NCBI RefSeq assembly: GCF_001423945.1
Contig: NZ_LMPU01000012.1
Span: 124,001-188,000, forward strand
Source: Pedobacter sp. Leaf194
Lineage (GTDB): Bacteria > Bacteroidota > Bacteroidia > Sphingobacteriales > Sphingobacteriaceae
Direction: 5' to 3'
DNA: 64,000 nt
Positions 18,074 through 26,613 of the stretch are shown here, piece by piece. Below the pieces are notes generated by a model that was not told the origin of the DNA, did not search any database, and saw only the letters and a list, made by a program, of their open reading frames with translations. Every line of letters begins with the position of its first letter. Positions within the stretch are counted from its first letter, which is position 1. The position numbers were made by a program, and so were the translations under genes.

Positions 18074-19340
18074 TCAGCTAAGTTGCAGGATTTCGAAGGC
18101 AATCTCCTGATTATTCATATTTTTGGCAAGTTCGTTCAGGGAGAATTTGGCGATATTTGACTCAAAGTCCTCAATTTGGGTGGCCAGGGAGCGGTTAGTG
18201 GTCGATGTGTCAAGAACGGCCAAAATGAATACCGGTTTTCTATTTCTGAACAAATCGATAAATTGAGCCCTGGTCATGCTTATTAACTGGCTGCGTGCAT
18301 TTACGATATAGGAGGAGGTGCCCCCGTTGTTTTGCAAGGCATCATAAAGCTCGCCAATAAACTTGTAACCGTTTTTGCTGTCTTCCTGAACACGGCGGGC
18401 GGCGATAAGTACCTGTGCGCATAGGTCGCGCATGGAATTGTTAAAGCCTTTTTTTACATGATAAAGGTATATGTTGTCGTTATCCCAGCGCATGATATCG
18501 CAGACTTCAATGTTTGAAGGCGTAATTTTATCGAAAACCATCGAGTCCGGTTCACCGATGTAGGAAGCGTTAAAACCATTTTCAGAATTATGGACGCCTT
18601 TCCAGGGGTCAACTGCAGGACCGGTATAAACCCTTGAATTAATGAAATTCCTGCAGTTGTCGTTGATCTTGTCGATCATGGTTTTTCCGATTTCATACCA
18701 GTCCTTTTCTATCAAAAAGTAACTTTTACCGAGATGGCTGACCTCCGTGCAGTAATGGTTGCGCATGCTGTCGGTGGTCAGCACCTCATTGCCACTATCA
18801 TAGGTAACAATGGTTGCCGTATAGGTAAGCCTGTCGAAATCCTGCTGGGAAAGTTTGGGTTCCTTTTCGCGGATTTTATCCAGCAAAGTCTGGATCTCGC
18901 GGATGGGCTCATCGCTTTTGTGGTCATATTCAGTGGTACCGATTCGAAAATAGAAGACCGTATAAGTGGAAAGGTAATAACGTTCGAAATCTTTGTGGCT
19001 GATTTCAACATCAAAAGGTTTGCCTACATTTAGGTAATTGGTATATATACCGCCATCAGCCTTATCCTTTAGGGTTTTGATAAGTGCTGAGTTACCACGT
19101 CCAAGCTTTTCTACCGAGTTGATCTCCACCAGTGGTGTTTTATTCAGCAGGCTTTCACACTTGGTGATGACGCGCAACAATTCTTTAAAGCTGATCGACC
19201 GTTTGATACAAAAACTGTTTTTGGCGATACACAAAGCATCTGATTTGATGTCCGATGCCGGGAAGCCAAAAGTGGTCACCAGATGCTGGATATTCACCGC
19301 TGCATTGAGCTCATTATATATACTGCCGAAACTTTCGTTT
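18074..19340 (-). pseudogene. DUF6119 (TIGR04141-like) protein, 5'-truncated
   Basis: From GTG 19297 to 18074 the frame encodes 407 residues; the same frame continues upstream without a start to about 19,345 (SYENESFGSIYNELNAAV) before entering the DUF4142 gene out of frame. The C-terminal half fits the sporadically distributed TIGR04141/DUF6119 family: SYFLIEKDWYEIGK, then IEVCDIMRWDNDNIYLYHVKKG, then SMRDLCAQVLIAARRV. Full members are usually ~550 residues or more, so the N-terminal part is missing here. Function in the family is unknown; it is often found in mobile islands. Residual expression from the GTG is possible but unlikely to give a native protein. The KAP NTPase follows downstream on the same strand. 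Confidence 0.65.
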
Positions 19341-19665
19341 TCATAAGATTTTGTTGTTCTTTAGGTTCAAGCCTATCCGGAACGGTCCAGCCTTTACCCG
19401 AAGCAAGGTTTTTCATTTCCATTGCCGCTGCCGTGTGGTCGGCAACCATGTGCTCGCCATAATGCTTAACCTCTGCATCAAGCCCTTTGGTTAATGCGAG
19501 TGTACCGGCCGCTACTTCGAAGTTATTGCTGCTTGCTGCCCTGTTAACAAACTCCTGATTACTTAGATTATAGTCTGCATCGTCGTTGTCCTTACATGCA
19601 CCAAACGTAAGTGATGCGATGACCAGCATGGCCATCATGCCTTTTTTTTTGTTTGTGATTTTCAT
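19294..19665 (-). pseudogene. DUF4142 lipoprotein gene, 3'-truncated at island junction
   Basis: MKITNKKKGMMAMLVIASLTFGAC is a lipoprotein signal with the lipobox Cys at 24. It is followed by a ferritin-like DUF4142 domain: QEFVNRAASSNNFEV, LALTKGLDAEVKHYGEHMV, DHTAAAMEMKNLA. The family continues after about LEPKEQQNLMK with a second half (an FD..Y segment and a conserved His helix). Here the sequence changes after LMK near 19,340 into unrelated bases in frame with the broken DUF6119 gene and stops at TGA 19294. The protein has 123 residues instead of ~170-200, so it probably cannot fold. The missing 3' half is not in this window. This is the edge of the accessory island. Confidence 0.75.
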
Positions 19666-19853
19666 AGTTTTTTCTTTTTTAACTACTGGAAAAACACCCT
19701 GGCAAGGGGAAATGGTTTATCCTAAATTAAAAACAGGTAATCGGCTTCCATGTACGCGTATTTTTACCAAATCGAAAAATAAATAAAACCAAAAAAACCA
19801 ACTGGTGTTAAACTTTTACTTATTTAACCAACAGTTTATTAAATCCATAATTT

Positions 19854-20075
19854 ATGAATCCAGGTAACGAAGAGAATTTAGACGAAGACCAAAATGCAAC
19901 TCAGAAAGCTCTGGGGAATACAGATTTACCAGACAAGCCTGATGATATCCATGAGGCAACCCGGGAACTAAAAACGACAGGTACAGGCTCAAACAACGCT
20001 GCGGCAACACCCGAGTCTTTAATTGTTCATGATAAGGAAGAAGGTGATGACCGTTACGAAATCCCGAAGCCGTAA
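19854..20075 (+). CDS. small acidic hydrophilic protein, 73 aa
   Basis: Starts ATG 19854 (MNPGNEENLDED) and ends at TAA. Strongly acidic, low-complexity, rich in Asp, Glu, Asn, Thr and Pro, with no hydrophobic core, so probably disordered. Such short proteins are common next to stress genes in Pedobacter-type genomes, but I cannot name a family. The opposite-strand ORF here has no support. Confidence 0.45.
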   Translation: MNPGNEENLDEDQNATQKALGNTDLPDKPDDIHEATRELKTTGTGSNNAAATPESLIVHDKEEGDDRYEIPKP

Positions 20076-20233
20076 CAAAAAGACCAGAAAAGTTTACTGG
20101 TAAATCAAACAGCGCCAAATAAGAACGCTTAAGGATAGCTCCTGTCTAAATTATCCTCTAACCAGTTTTCAGAACTACTTCTACCCTGTCCGGGTTTCGC
20201 CACCCCGAAATCGCATTACTTGTCTGCCGCGTG

Positions 20234-20473
20234 CTACTGTTTGCGTAGTCCGTCCTTAATTAGATTGAGTGCCGAAAAAGCACCACGATTTTCTATCACG
20301 ACATCCTGGAAACGCTTCACAAATCTTCCAACTAGAGCACTCGCTTGGCTTTCAATTTCAAGGAGGCTTTTACTCCGAAAAATTACATCGATATCCGTAT
20401 TTATTGACTTAAAATGCGCTTGCGGATGCGAAAAATACTTAGCCTGATAAATGAAATTGATTGAAATACTCAA
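20234..20473 (-). CDS. hypothetical protein, 79 aa
   Basis: ATG 20473 (MSISINFIYQAK). Alternating polar and hydrophobic residues with a helical middle (SLLEIESQASALVGRFVKRFQDVV), a natural-looking composition. Not recognised. The overlapping plus-strand ORF (20220-20447) is Cys/Arg/Ser-rich and is more likely the shadow. Confidence 0.35.
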   Translation of the reverse strand: MSISINFIYQAKYFSHPQAHFKSINTDIDVIFRSKSLLEIESQASALVGRFVKRFQDVVIENRGAFSALNLIKDGLRKQ

Positions 20474-20529
20474 AATTGAAAAACAGCAAACCTTGTTGTT
20501 AAAATGTCCGTTATGTAAATAAAAATCAT

Positions 20530-20727
20530 ATGGAAAAAGAGAAAAGCAATGCTCGAAGGGATCGGATCTCCATAGCAGAAAAAATCAATGATGGCCAGCT
20601 TGTTGGCAAGCCGTCTGCAAGCAATCAGGTATCAGAAGAAAACCTGCGAAAAAGTAGTGTGATTACCGGGAAAATTTCCCCCTTGAAATGGAAAGCGCCA
20701 TCGAAAGGAATTGCAGGTTTGTTATAG
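20530..20727 (+). CDS. small basic hydrophilic protein, 65 aa
   Basis: ATG 20530 (MEKEKSNARRDRISIAEK). Short, basic and without a hydrophobic core; the C-terminal part is LKWKAPSKGIAGLL. It is followed 10 bases after the stop by a strong intrinsic terminator (20737-20766), which supports it as a real transcribed gene. Function unknown. Confidence 0.45.
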   Translation: MEKEKSNARRDRISIAEKINDGQLVGKPSASNQVSEENLRKSSVITGKISPLKWKAPSKGIAGLL

Positions 20728-20736
20728 TATGACTGA

Positions 20737-20766
20737 AACCAGCGGCAACAATCCGCTGGTTTTTTA
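20737..20766 (+). terminator. intrinsic terminator after the 65-aa gene
   Basis: Perfect 9-bp stem AACCAGCGG / CCGCTGGTT with a 7-base loop, followed by a T-run. Confidence 0.75.
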
Positions 20767-20880
20767 GTTTTTTAACTTTCCAAAAACCTGAAACTAAAGA
20801 GCAATGTTTTCTTTGTAATCACCAGCTTGACAATTTGCAATGCATTATTTGGCTATCCATTTTCAATTTCAAATTTTTAT

Positions 20881-21360
20881 ATGAGGAAGATAAATACAAT
20901 TAAACCATACTCATTTGCGCTGATAATACTGCTGTTAGCCTCTTGCAATGGCTATGATAGAGACAAACAAATTAAGCAAGATTTAACGATGAAGGCTAAA
21001 GAAGATGTAAACTTTGTAGGGCTCAACTTTATCGTTCGCAACCGAAACGTTGACATCTGGGGCAACTGCCCTACTTTGCGGGCTAAGCATAATGTGATGA
21101 AAAAACTGAACACCATCCACGTAATTAAAGGTGTAACAGATAGAATTAAAATTGCGCCAGTTAATATTGATACAAACTTTTCGGTAAAGCAACTCGTAGA
21201 TAGTCTTTTAGCTAAACATCCACGTTGTTGGGCCCAGGTTATCAACAAAAACATTTTTGTAGAAGGCCAGGTTAAAAAAGAACAGATTGGCGAATTACTC
21301 GCTTCCATACATCAAAAAGTGCCAAATCGTGTGCTCATTGATAAAACCGTGATTAATTAG
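20881..21360 (+). CDS. BON-domain lipoprotein, 159 aa
   Basis: ATG 20881 (MRKINTIKPYSF) is preferred over the frame start at 20827 because it gives a lipoprotein signal ending in LLLASC, with the lipid-modified Cys at about residue 22. Two BON-like repeats follow: the first around QIKQDLTMKAKEDVNF with VDIWGNCPT and IKGVTDRIK; the second around VKQLVDSLLAKHPR with IFVEGQVKKEQ. BON domains bind phospholipid or other envelope ligands, as in OsmY. It is 19 bases upstream of two tandem YetF genes and probably forms an operon with them. Likely anchored in the periplasm; an envelope-stress role is inferred. Confidence 0.7.
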   Translation: MRKINTIKPYSFALIILLLASCNGYDRDKQIKQDLTMKAKEDVNFVGLNFIVRNRNVDIWGNCPTLRAKHNVMKKLNTIHVIKGVTDRIKIAPVNIDTNFSVKQLVDSLLAKHPRCWAQVINKNIFVEGQVKKEQIGELLASIHQKVPNRVLIDKTVIN

Positions 21361-21379
21361 CTTTTAAACAATTTTTAGG

Positions 21380-22078
21380 ATGAAACAAGAAGAAATACAC
21401 TGGGGCGATTGGCACAGGATTCTTTTCGGCAACGCCCCTGAAACCTTTTTGGCTGAAGTGTTTGTTCGAACCATAATCGTTTACCTTTTACTCCTGATTA
21501 CGCTTCGTTTTCTTGGTAAGCGTATGGGCGGACAATTAACCATATCGGAGCTGGCAGTGATGTTAACCTTAGGCGCAATCGTTTCGGTACCAATGCAACT
21601 GCCAGACAGGGGTTTGCTGCAAGGTTTGCTGGTATTAGTTTGTGCAGTAATTTTCCAACGTGGTCTAAACTATTTTGCAGTAAAGTATGAAAAGATAGAA
21701 CAAATAACACAAGGACATGAAAGCTTATTGGTTGCAGATGGCGTAATTGCGGTAGAACAGCTGGCGATGATGAAAATTTCAAGAGAGCAATTGCTTGCAG
21801 AGCTAAGGTGCCAAAAGATTTATAATCTCGGCGAAGTAAGGCGGGTTTACCTGGAAGCTTGTGGATTATTCTCCGTCTTCAAGTATAATGAACCAAAACC
21901 CGGCCTGCTGATTTTGCCTCAGGCAGAGAAAAACATTCTACAATTTGCATACAAGCAAAGTGAAATGGTGTGTGGTAATTGCGGGAATACCATAAGCTCG
22001 CAAGTTTCTGTTGATAAGCGATGTGAAAAATGCGGAAGCAATGAAATTACAAACGCCACCTTGACTAAAAACTTATGA
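21380..22078 (+). CDS. DUF421/YetF family membrane protein with C-terminal zinc ribbon
   Basis: 232 residues. An N-terminal amphipathic segment (WHRILFGNAP) is followed by three membrane helices (about 25-45, 60-75, 82-100; motifs LRFLGKRMGGQLT and LTLGAIVSVPMQLPDRG). A cytosolic DUF421 domain with KISREQLLAELRCQ and GEVRRVYLEACGLFSVF follows. The C terminus adds CGNCG-x(14)-CEKCG, a four-Cys zinc-ribbon-like tail. YetF proteins are membrane proteins of unclear function, linked to sporulation and germination in Bacillus. It overlaps the next gene by 4 bases (ATGA). A third paralogue lies at 58297-58983. Confidence 0.8.
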   Translation: MKQEEIHWGDWHRILFGNAPETFLAEVFVRTIIVYLLLLITLRFLGKRMGGQLTISELAVMLTLGAIVSVPMQLPDRGLLQGLLVLVCAVIFQRGLNYFAVKYEKIEQITQGHESLLVADGVIAVEQLAMMKISREQLLAELRCQKIYNLGEVRRVYLEACGLFSVFKYNEPKPGLLILPQAEKNILQFAYKQSEMVCGNCGNTISSQVSVDKRCEKCGSNEITNATLTKNL

Positions 22079-22776
22079 AAGAATACGATATCAACATAAC
22101 AGACTTACATCGCATCCTTTTCGGCGATGTTCCCTACCACTTTTACATTGAGGTTATTGTTCGGGTTGCTTTCATTTATATTTTGCTAATGGTATCCATG
22201 AGGCTTATGGGGAAACGAATGTCGTCTCAACTAAGCAGAAATGAAATGGCAGCCGTAGCCTCGCTCGCCGCTGCCATCGGGATTCCTTTGATGACGCCAG
22301 ACCGAGGCCTTTTACCTGCTATTGCAATTGCGATAGTAATTGTTAGCTATCAAATATTTATTGCGGCTAAATCCGTAAAAAATAAAAAATTCGAGTCTAT
22401 AACACAGGATAAATACGACACCCTGATAAAAGATGGCGTGCTGGAGTTGGACACCATGCTTGCTACCAGAATTAGCCGCGACCGCGTATTTGCGCAGTTA
22501 AGATCCGAAGGCATAACACACCTTGGCCTGGTATCGAGAATGTATTTCGAAGCCGGAGGATTTTTCAGCCTGGTCCAAAACCCCGAACCCAAACCGGGTC
22601 TATCTATCATTCCCGTTTGGGATAAAGATTTCTCGCGGGATGTGCACCAGCAAACAAAAACTTTAGTGTGCCAAAAATGTGGAAACGAAAAGACAGGTCA
22701 ATACTCTGAAACAAACAGCATCTGTTATCATTGTGGCGAAAAACATTGGACTAACTCCGTAGAAATGAAGGAATAA
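22075..22776 (+). CDS. DUF421/YetF family membrane protein with C-terminal zinc ribbon (tandem copy)
   Basis: 233 residues, paralogous to the preceding gene: LHRILFGDVPYHF, three helices with MRLMGKRMSSQLS and GIPLMTPDRGL, then RISRDRVFAQLRSEG and VSRMYFEAGGFFSL. The C-terminal zinc-ribbon-like motif is CQKCG-x(13)-CYHCG. The start ATG 22075 overlaps the upstream stop (ATGA), so the pair is translationally coupled and may form a heteromer. Adjacent genes converge (GH92 on the other strand), with no clear terminator between them. Confidence 0.8.
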   Translation: MKEYDINITDLHRILFGDVPYHFYIEVIVRVAFIYILLMVSMRLMGKRMSSQLSRNEMAAVASLAAAIGIPLMTPDRGLLPAIAIAIVIVSYQIFIAAKSVKNKKFESITQDKYDTLIKDGVLELDTMLATRISRDRVFAQLRSEGITHLGLVSRMYFEAGGFFSLVQNPEPKPGLSIIPVWDKDFSRDVHQQTKTLVCQKCGNEKTGQYSETNSICYHCGEKHWTNSVEMKE

Positions 22777-22858
22777 TTTTTATTTTTTAGCTAGTGAGAT
22801 TGTTTTGATGTTTAACGTAAACCTTCGTTAATCTAAATCTGTTAAATTTTTCGATTCA

Positions 22859-25009
22859 TTATTTGGTTAAAATCTCTACTTTTCCTCCGTTTTTAAATAA
22901 ATCATGCGAAACAAAATATCCATTTAGATCTTTTCCATTCACTTTTATTTTTGTCATGTCTCTACCCTTCCCTGGTTTAGAAATGGTGAGGTACTTCCCG
23001 TTACTGCTTCGCCATTTCACTTCATCAAATAATGGTACGGTTACAATATATTCTGCATCGGTTGCCGAAAATGGATATAAGCCTAACGCACTGAAAACGT
23101 ACCAGGAAGACATTTCACCTGCATCGTCCATACCACTAAGCGCCAGTCCATCATCGCCAATGCCGTAAAGGTTGTTTAAAATGTTGTCCAGAATCTTCTG
23201 AGATTTTTCTGGCTTGCCAATAAAGTGGTACGAGAAAGGTGCTTCATGGTCTGGCTGGTTTCCATGGCAATATTGACCAATCATCGTTTCCACATTTCTG
23301 GCTATGTATTTCGGGTTCCATGGAACTGTAAATAAAGAATCCAGCTTCGACTCAAAGCCTTTTGCGCCACCGTAAAGTTCAATTAATCCGTTCATATCAT
23401 GTGGTGCAAAAAATGAAACCTGCCATGCGTTTGCTTCGCGATACATGTATTCGTAATATGGGAATTGAGGATTGAAAGGTTTTATCCAGCTTCCATCAGC
23501 AAGTTTACCACGCATAAAACGGGTAGTTGGATCAAACATATTTTTATAGTTTTTAGATCTTGCCATTAAAATTCGGTAATTGGCTGTATCTCCTAACTTC
23601 TTTGCCAGCTGTGCTACTGAATAATCATCGTAAGAATATTCAAGGGTTTTAGATACACCTGCACTTGCCTTTGTTTCTACCTGCGGGTCTTTAATATCCG
23701 GCTCGGAAATAAATCCTTTGGCAATGTACTCTTCCACGTGCGGACGAGCGCCGCCCGGCGTATTCGCATTTTTCAGTAAAATTTGATACGTGCCTTTAAT
23801 ATCAAAATTATCAATGCCCCGCAAGTAAGCGCCCGCAATAGAAGATGAACCATGGTCGCCATGAAAAAATGTTGGAATGAAGCCTTTTTTGTCGCCAACA
23901 TCCTTCATCGATTTAATCACATCAAGCGTAACATCCGGAGATATCAGGCCCAAAAGCACATCTTTATTTCTATAGGTATCCCAAAGAGATGGCTCTGTGT
24001 AATATCTAAAATCAGATTTCACTACTTTTTTATTAGCATCTGTATACTCACCGTTCACATCACTTCGCAGTGCAGGCCACAAAAAAGAACGGTACAGACA
24101 TGAGTACAACATCACTTTTTGTTTCTCCGTGCCACCCTTTACCTGGATCGACGATAAAATCGATTCCCACTTCGTGGTCGCCTCATTTCTGATTTGATTA
24201 AAGGACTTATTTCCGATCTCCTTAAGAAGATTTTCTTTCGCGTTTTCGGTACTAACAAACGAAAGCCCGATTTTTAGCTCTACTGCCTGTCCATTGCCAT
24301 TTGCGAGGTGAGCGATAGCAAATCCGCTACGTTTCCCTTCTTCTGATACATCTAATTTTTCAATTTTTGTATTGATGATGGCATAGAAATAAACATTCTC
24401 ACCGCCCTGAAAACCTTTGATAACATTGGTTCCTTCCTGAGTTATGTTCCATGTTGAAACCCGGCTGTTCGCTTTACCCAAATCGAAAAGCACCTGCCGG
24501 TTTACATTATCTTTGAATTCGTATTTATGAAAACCCGCCCTAAGTGTTGAGGTTAAGCTCACATTTACTTTATAATCATCTAAATATACCTGATAAAAGC
24601 CAGGAGCTGCATGCTCATTCTTATGCGAAAACTTAGAACCGAATTTTGTTCCTGGGTTAGACATGGGCAAAATTGGAATGTTGCAAAGATTCCAATGACC
24701 CTTATTAGTGTGCGTAAAACCGTAGATCATAGAATCTTCGTACTCATAACCCGCACCGGAGCCATATTCAGTCATCGGACTTAATTGCACCATTGCATTG
24801 GGCAAAGAGCTCCCGGGGAAAGTTAAGCCCGCCCATGAACGCCAACCTTGAGGAAGTTCATAGCCTAGAATTTTCGGGTCGGTTAATGGCGCCGTGCCGA
24901 TAAAAGTGTTTACATATTTGGAATAGCTGCCCACAGATTGCCCATTTGCTGCAGAACAGAATAACAATATTACGACTAAATTCAAGAGATTTTTTCCGGA
25001 AAGTTTCAT
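22859..25009 (-). CDS. GH92 family alpha-mannosidase, 716 aa
   Basis: A secreted or periplasmic enzyme with signal peptide MKLSGKNLLNLVVILLFCSA followed by NGQ. GH92 features run along the length: YVNTFIGTA at the start, WAGLTFPGSSLPNAMVQLSP, YGFTHTNKGHW, then the (alpha/alpha)6 part with PSLWDTYRNKDVLLGL, FHGDHGSSSIAGAY, TLEYSYDDYSVAQLAKKLG, GNQPDHEAPFSYHF and GMDDAGEMSSWYVFSALGLYPFS near the end. GH92 enzymes are Ca-dependent exo-acting inverting alpha-mannosidases; linkage cannot be told from sequence. A GH125 gene lies 1.6 kb away and a second GH92 at 38438-40723. A promoter-like box is at 25038-25045. Confidence 0.9.
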   Translation of the reverse strand: MKLSGKNLLNLVVILLFCSAANGQSVGSYSKYVNTFIGTAPLTDPKILGYELPQGWRSWAGLTFPGSSLPNAMVQLSPMTEYGSGAGYEYEDSMIYGFTHTNKGHWNLCNIPILPMSNPGTKFGSKFSHKNEHAAPGFYQVYLDDYKVNVSLTSTLRAGFHKYEFKDNVNRQVLFDLGKANSRVSTWNITQEGTNVIKGFQGGENVYFYAIINTKIEKLDVSEEGKRSGFAIAHLANGNGQAVELKIGLSFVSTENAKENLLKEIGNKSFNQIRNEATTKWESILSSIQVKGGTEKQKVMLYSCLYRSFLWPALRSDVNGEYTDANKKVVKSDFRYYTEPSLWDTYRNKDVLLGLISPDVTLDVIKSMKDVGDKKGFIPTFFHGDHGSSSIAGAYLRGIDNFDIKGTYQILLKNANTPGGARPHVEEYIAKGFISEPDIKDPQVETKASAGVSKTLEYSYDDYSVAQLAKKLGDTANYRILMARSKNYKNMFDPTTRFMRGKLADGSWIKPFNPQFPYYEYMYREANAWQVSFFAPHDMNGLIELYGGAKGFESKLDSLFTVPWNPKYIARNVETMIGQYCHGNQPDHEAPFSYHFIGKPEKSQKILDNILNNLYGIGDDGLALSGMDDAGEMSSWYVFSALGLYPFSATDAEYIVTVPLFDEVKWRSSNGKYLTISKPGKGRDMTKIKVNGKDLNGYFVSHDLFKNGGKVEILTK

Positions 25010-25037
25010 GCTTATTGATATATTTTGGTTGGTAATT

Positions 25038-25045
25038 CAAATATA
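25038..25045 (-). promoter_or_regulatory. possible -7 box for the GH92 gene
   Basis: TATATTTG on the minus strand matches TANNTTTG, about 28 bases before ATG 25009. The -33 region is only T-rich, so the call is tentative. Confidence 0.35.
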
Positions 25046-25177
25046 TAAAATTATAATAATGAGTATAAAAAGTAGCATTAACGTTACGCTAAATCGATTT
25101 ATTTAAAACTGAAAATAATATTTAAGTTTTTGCCAATTGACAAATAATAACTGGAAACCGACTGCTATATTTAACCG

Positions 25178-25747
25178 ATGGAAGAAATGATTGATTACAT
25201 TTTGCGTTTCGGTGCAATTACCAAACAACAGATAGCGCTTGCAAAATCGAAAGCAGAAACGATACACCTTAAAAAAGGAGAATATTTTTCTGAAGCCAAC
25301 AAGAATGCCAAGCAAGTTGGCTTTATTGTAGAAGGTGTAATCCGGGTTTGTTACTACGGCAAAAACGGTGAAGAGTACACAAGATGTTTCGTGCGTGAGG
25401 AACGATTTGTAGTTGATTCGGTGAGCTTTTTTAACGATACGCCATCGTCAGAATATGTTGAGGCGGTAACCGATTGTACGTTGCTGGTTTTTAGTAAGCG
25501 GTCCTTTGCCGAGCTTTCAGTTGCTATCAGCAATTGGAACGATATTTTTACCAGAATTCTTACCGACGCATTAATGAAAAAAGTTCAGGACAGCAATACA
25601 ATGCTTAACCAGGATGCCACTACAAGGTATTTAAAGTTTCTGGAGCTGTTTCCGAATATGGCCAACCGGGTTCCACTTTCTATGCTCGCCTCGTACTTAG
25701 GCATTACACAATCTTCGCTGAGCAGGATAAGAAAAAACATCAGCTGA
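25178..25747 (+). CDS. Crp/Fnr family transcription regulator, 189 aa
   Basis: ATG 25178. The N-terminal cNMP-binding-like beta roll spans about 25-115 (HLKKGEYFSEANKNAKQVGFIVEGVI; EERFVVDSVSFFN); the usual cAMP-contact Arg-Ser pair is not evident. A dimer helix follows, then a short C-terminal helix-turn-helix with VPLSMLASYLGITQSSLSRIRK at the very end. This short Bacteroidota Crp-like subfamily often regulates a neighbouring oxidoreductase. The SDR gene directly downstream (start 72 bases later, same strand) is the likely target or operon partner. Confidence 0.8.
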   Translation: MEEMIDYILRFGAITKQQIALAKSKAETIHLKKGEYFSEANKNAKQVGFIVEGVIRVCYYGKNGEEYTRCFVREERFVVDSVSFFNDTPSSEYVEAVTDCTLLVFSKRSFAELSVAISNWNDIFTRILTDALMKKVQDSNTMLNQDATTRYLKFLELFPNMANRVPLSMLASYLGITQSSLSRIRKNIS

Positions 25748-25818
25748 TATTGTTTTTGCCATTTGGCAAATCTTTTCCGCTTTTTATACATCAACTTTGT
25801 TGTACAAAAAATGATATT

Positions 25819-26532
25819 ATGAAAAAGAAAGTTTTAATAACAGGTGGCAATAAAGGAATTGGTTTTGAAACTGCGAAGCAACTTTTAGCGAAGAATTATT
25901 TCGTCTACATTGGCTGTCGCGATAAGGAAAAGGCTTCAGAAGCACTTAGCCAATTAAAAGCGCTTGGCTTTAATGACGTTGAAGCGATAGCCCTTGATGT
26001 AACCAGCGAGGAATCTATTAAACATGCTGCTGCACAAATTGACTCCCTTGATGTATTGATTAATAACGCGGGCATTCCGGGTTCCTATCCGCAAAAAGCA
26101 TCAGAAACTTCTCAGGAGAACTTAAGGAACGTGTTCGATACGAACTTCTTTGGGTTGATACAAACAACTCAGGCTTTTATTCCACTGCTTAAGCAATCGG
26201 AAACGCCCCGAATTGTGAACGTATCAAGCGATTTGGGTTCTTTAGGTTACCACAGCAACCCTGAATGGGAACATTACGATGTTAAATTGCTGGCTTACTG
26301 TTCATCTAAAACGGCACTAAATGCATTTACGGTTATGTTGGCCTACGAGTTTAAGGATACAAATTTCAAAATTAACAGTGTAAATCCAGGTTACACCAGA
26401 ACAGAATTTAACAATAACCAAGGCCCAAAGCCAGTTGAGGAAGCAGGCGAATTGATTGTTAAATATGCCATACTGGATGATAACGGGCCAACCGGCAAAT
26501 TTTTCAGCGAAGGCGGTGAGTCGCCATGGTAA
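25819..26532 (+). CDS. short-chain dehydrogenase/reductase (SDR), 237 aa
   Basis: ATG 25819 (MKKKVLITGGNKGIGFETA) is chosen over the longer frame from 25750 because it starts directly at the Rossmann strand. The NAD(P)-binding motif TGGNKGIG, the NNAG motif (VLINNAGIPGS) and the active site Ser (VNVSSDLGSLG) with Tyr-x-x-x-Lys (AYCSSK; the Tyr at YCSSK) are present, together with PGYTRTEFN. This is a classical carbonyl-reductase-like SDR, NADPH preference likely, substrate unknown. It follows the Crp-like regulator on the same strand and ends in a palindromic terminator. Confidence 0.85.
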   Translation: MKKKVLITGGNKGIGFETAKQLLAKNYFVYIGCRDKEKASEALSQLKALGFNDVEAIALDVTSEESIKHAAAQIDSLDVLINNAGIPGSYPQKASETSQENLRNVFDTNFFGLIQTTQAFIPLLKQSETPRIVNVSSDLGSLGYHSNPEWEHYDVKLLAYCSSKTALNAFTVMLAYEFKDTNFKINSVNPGYTRTEFNNNQGPKPVEEAGELIVKYAILDDNGPTGKFFSEGGESPW

Positions 26533-26537
26533 AATTA

Positions 26538-26562
26538 TAAGCGCCCGAATTTCGGGCGCTTA
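26538..26562 (+). terminator. palindromic terminator after the SDR gene
   Basis: Near-perfect inverted repeat: a 12-bp stem TAAGCGCCCGAA / TTCGGGCGCTTA around one T. There is little T-tract on the plus strand, so it may work together with the neighbouring hairpin. Confidence 0.6.
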
Positions 26563-26572
26563 CAGTATTTGC

Positions 26573-26606
26573 AAAAAAAAGACCCGTTCCGAAAACCGAA
26601 ACGAGC
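26573..26606 (-). terminator. intrinsic terminator after the GH125 gene
   Basis: On the minus strand, CTCGTTTCGG and CGGAACGGG can pair (with G-U wobbles) into a ~10-bp stem followed by eight T. It sits just after the GH125 stop at 26614. Confidence 0.6.
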
Positions 26607-26613
26607 CTAACAA

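Noticed and set aside
18734..19033. A plus-strand ORF with membrane-like residues
   Set aside because: Antisense to the DUF6119 gene, which matches its family.
20160..20225. GC-rich segment downstream of the 79-residue gene that looked like a structured RNA
   Set aside because: No known riboswitch core could be matched and no clear paired stem with covariation can be judged from one sequence.
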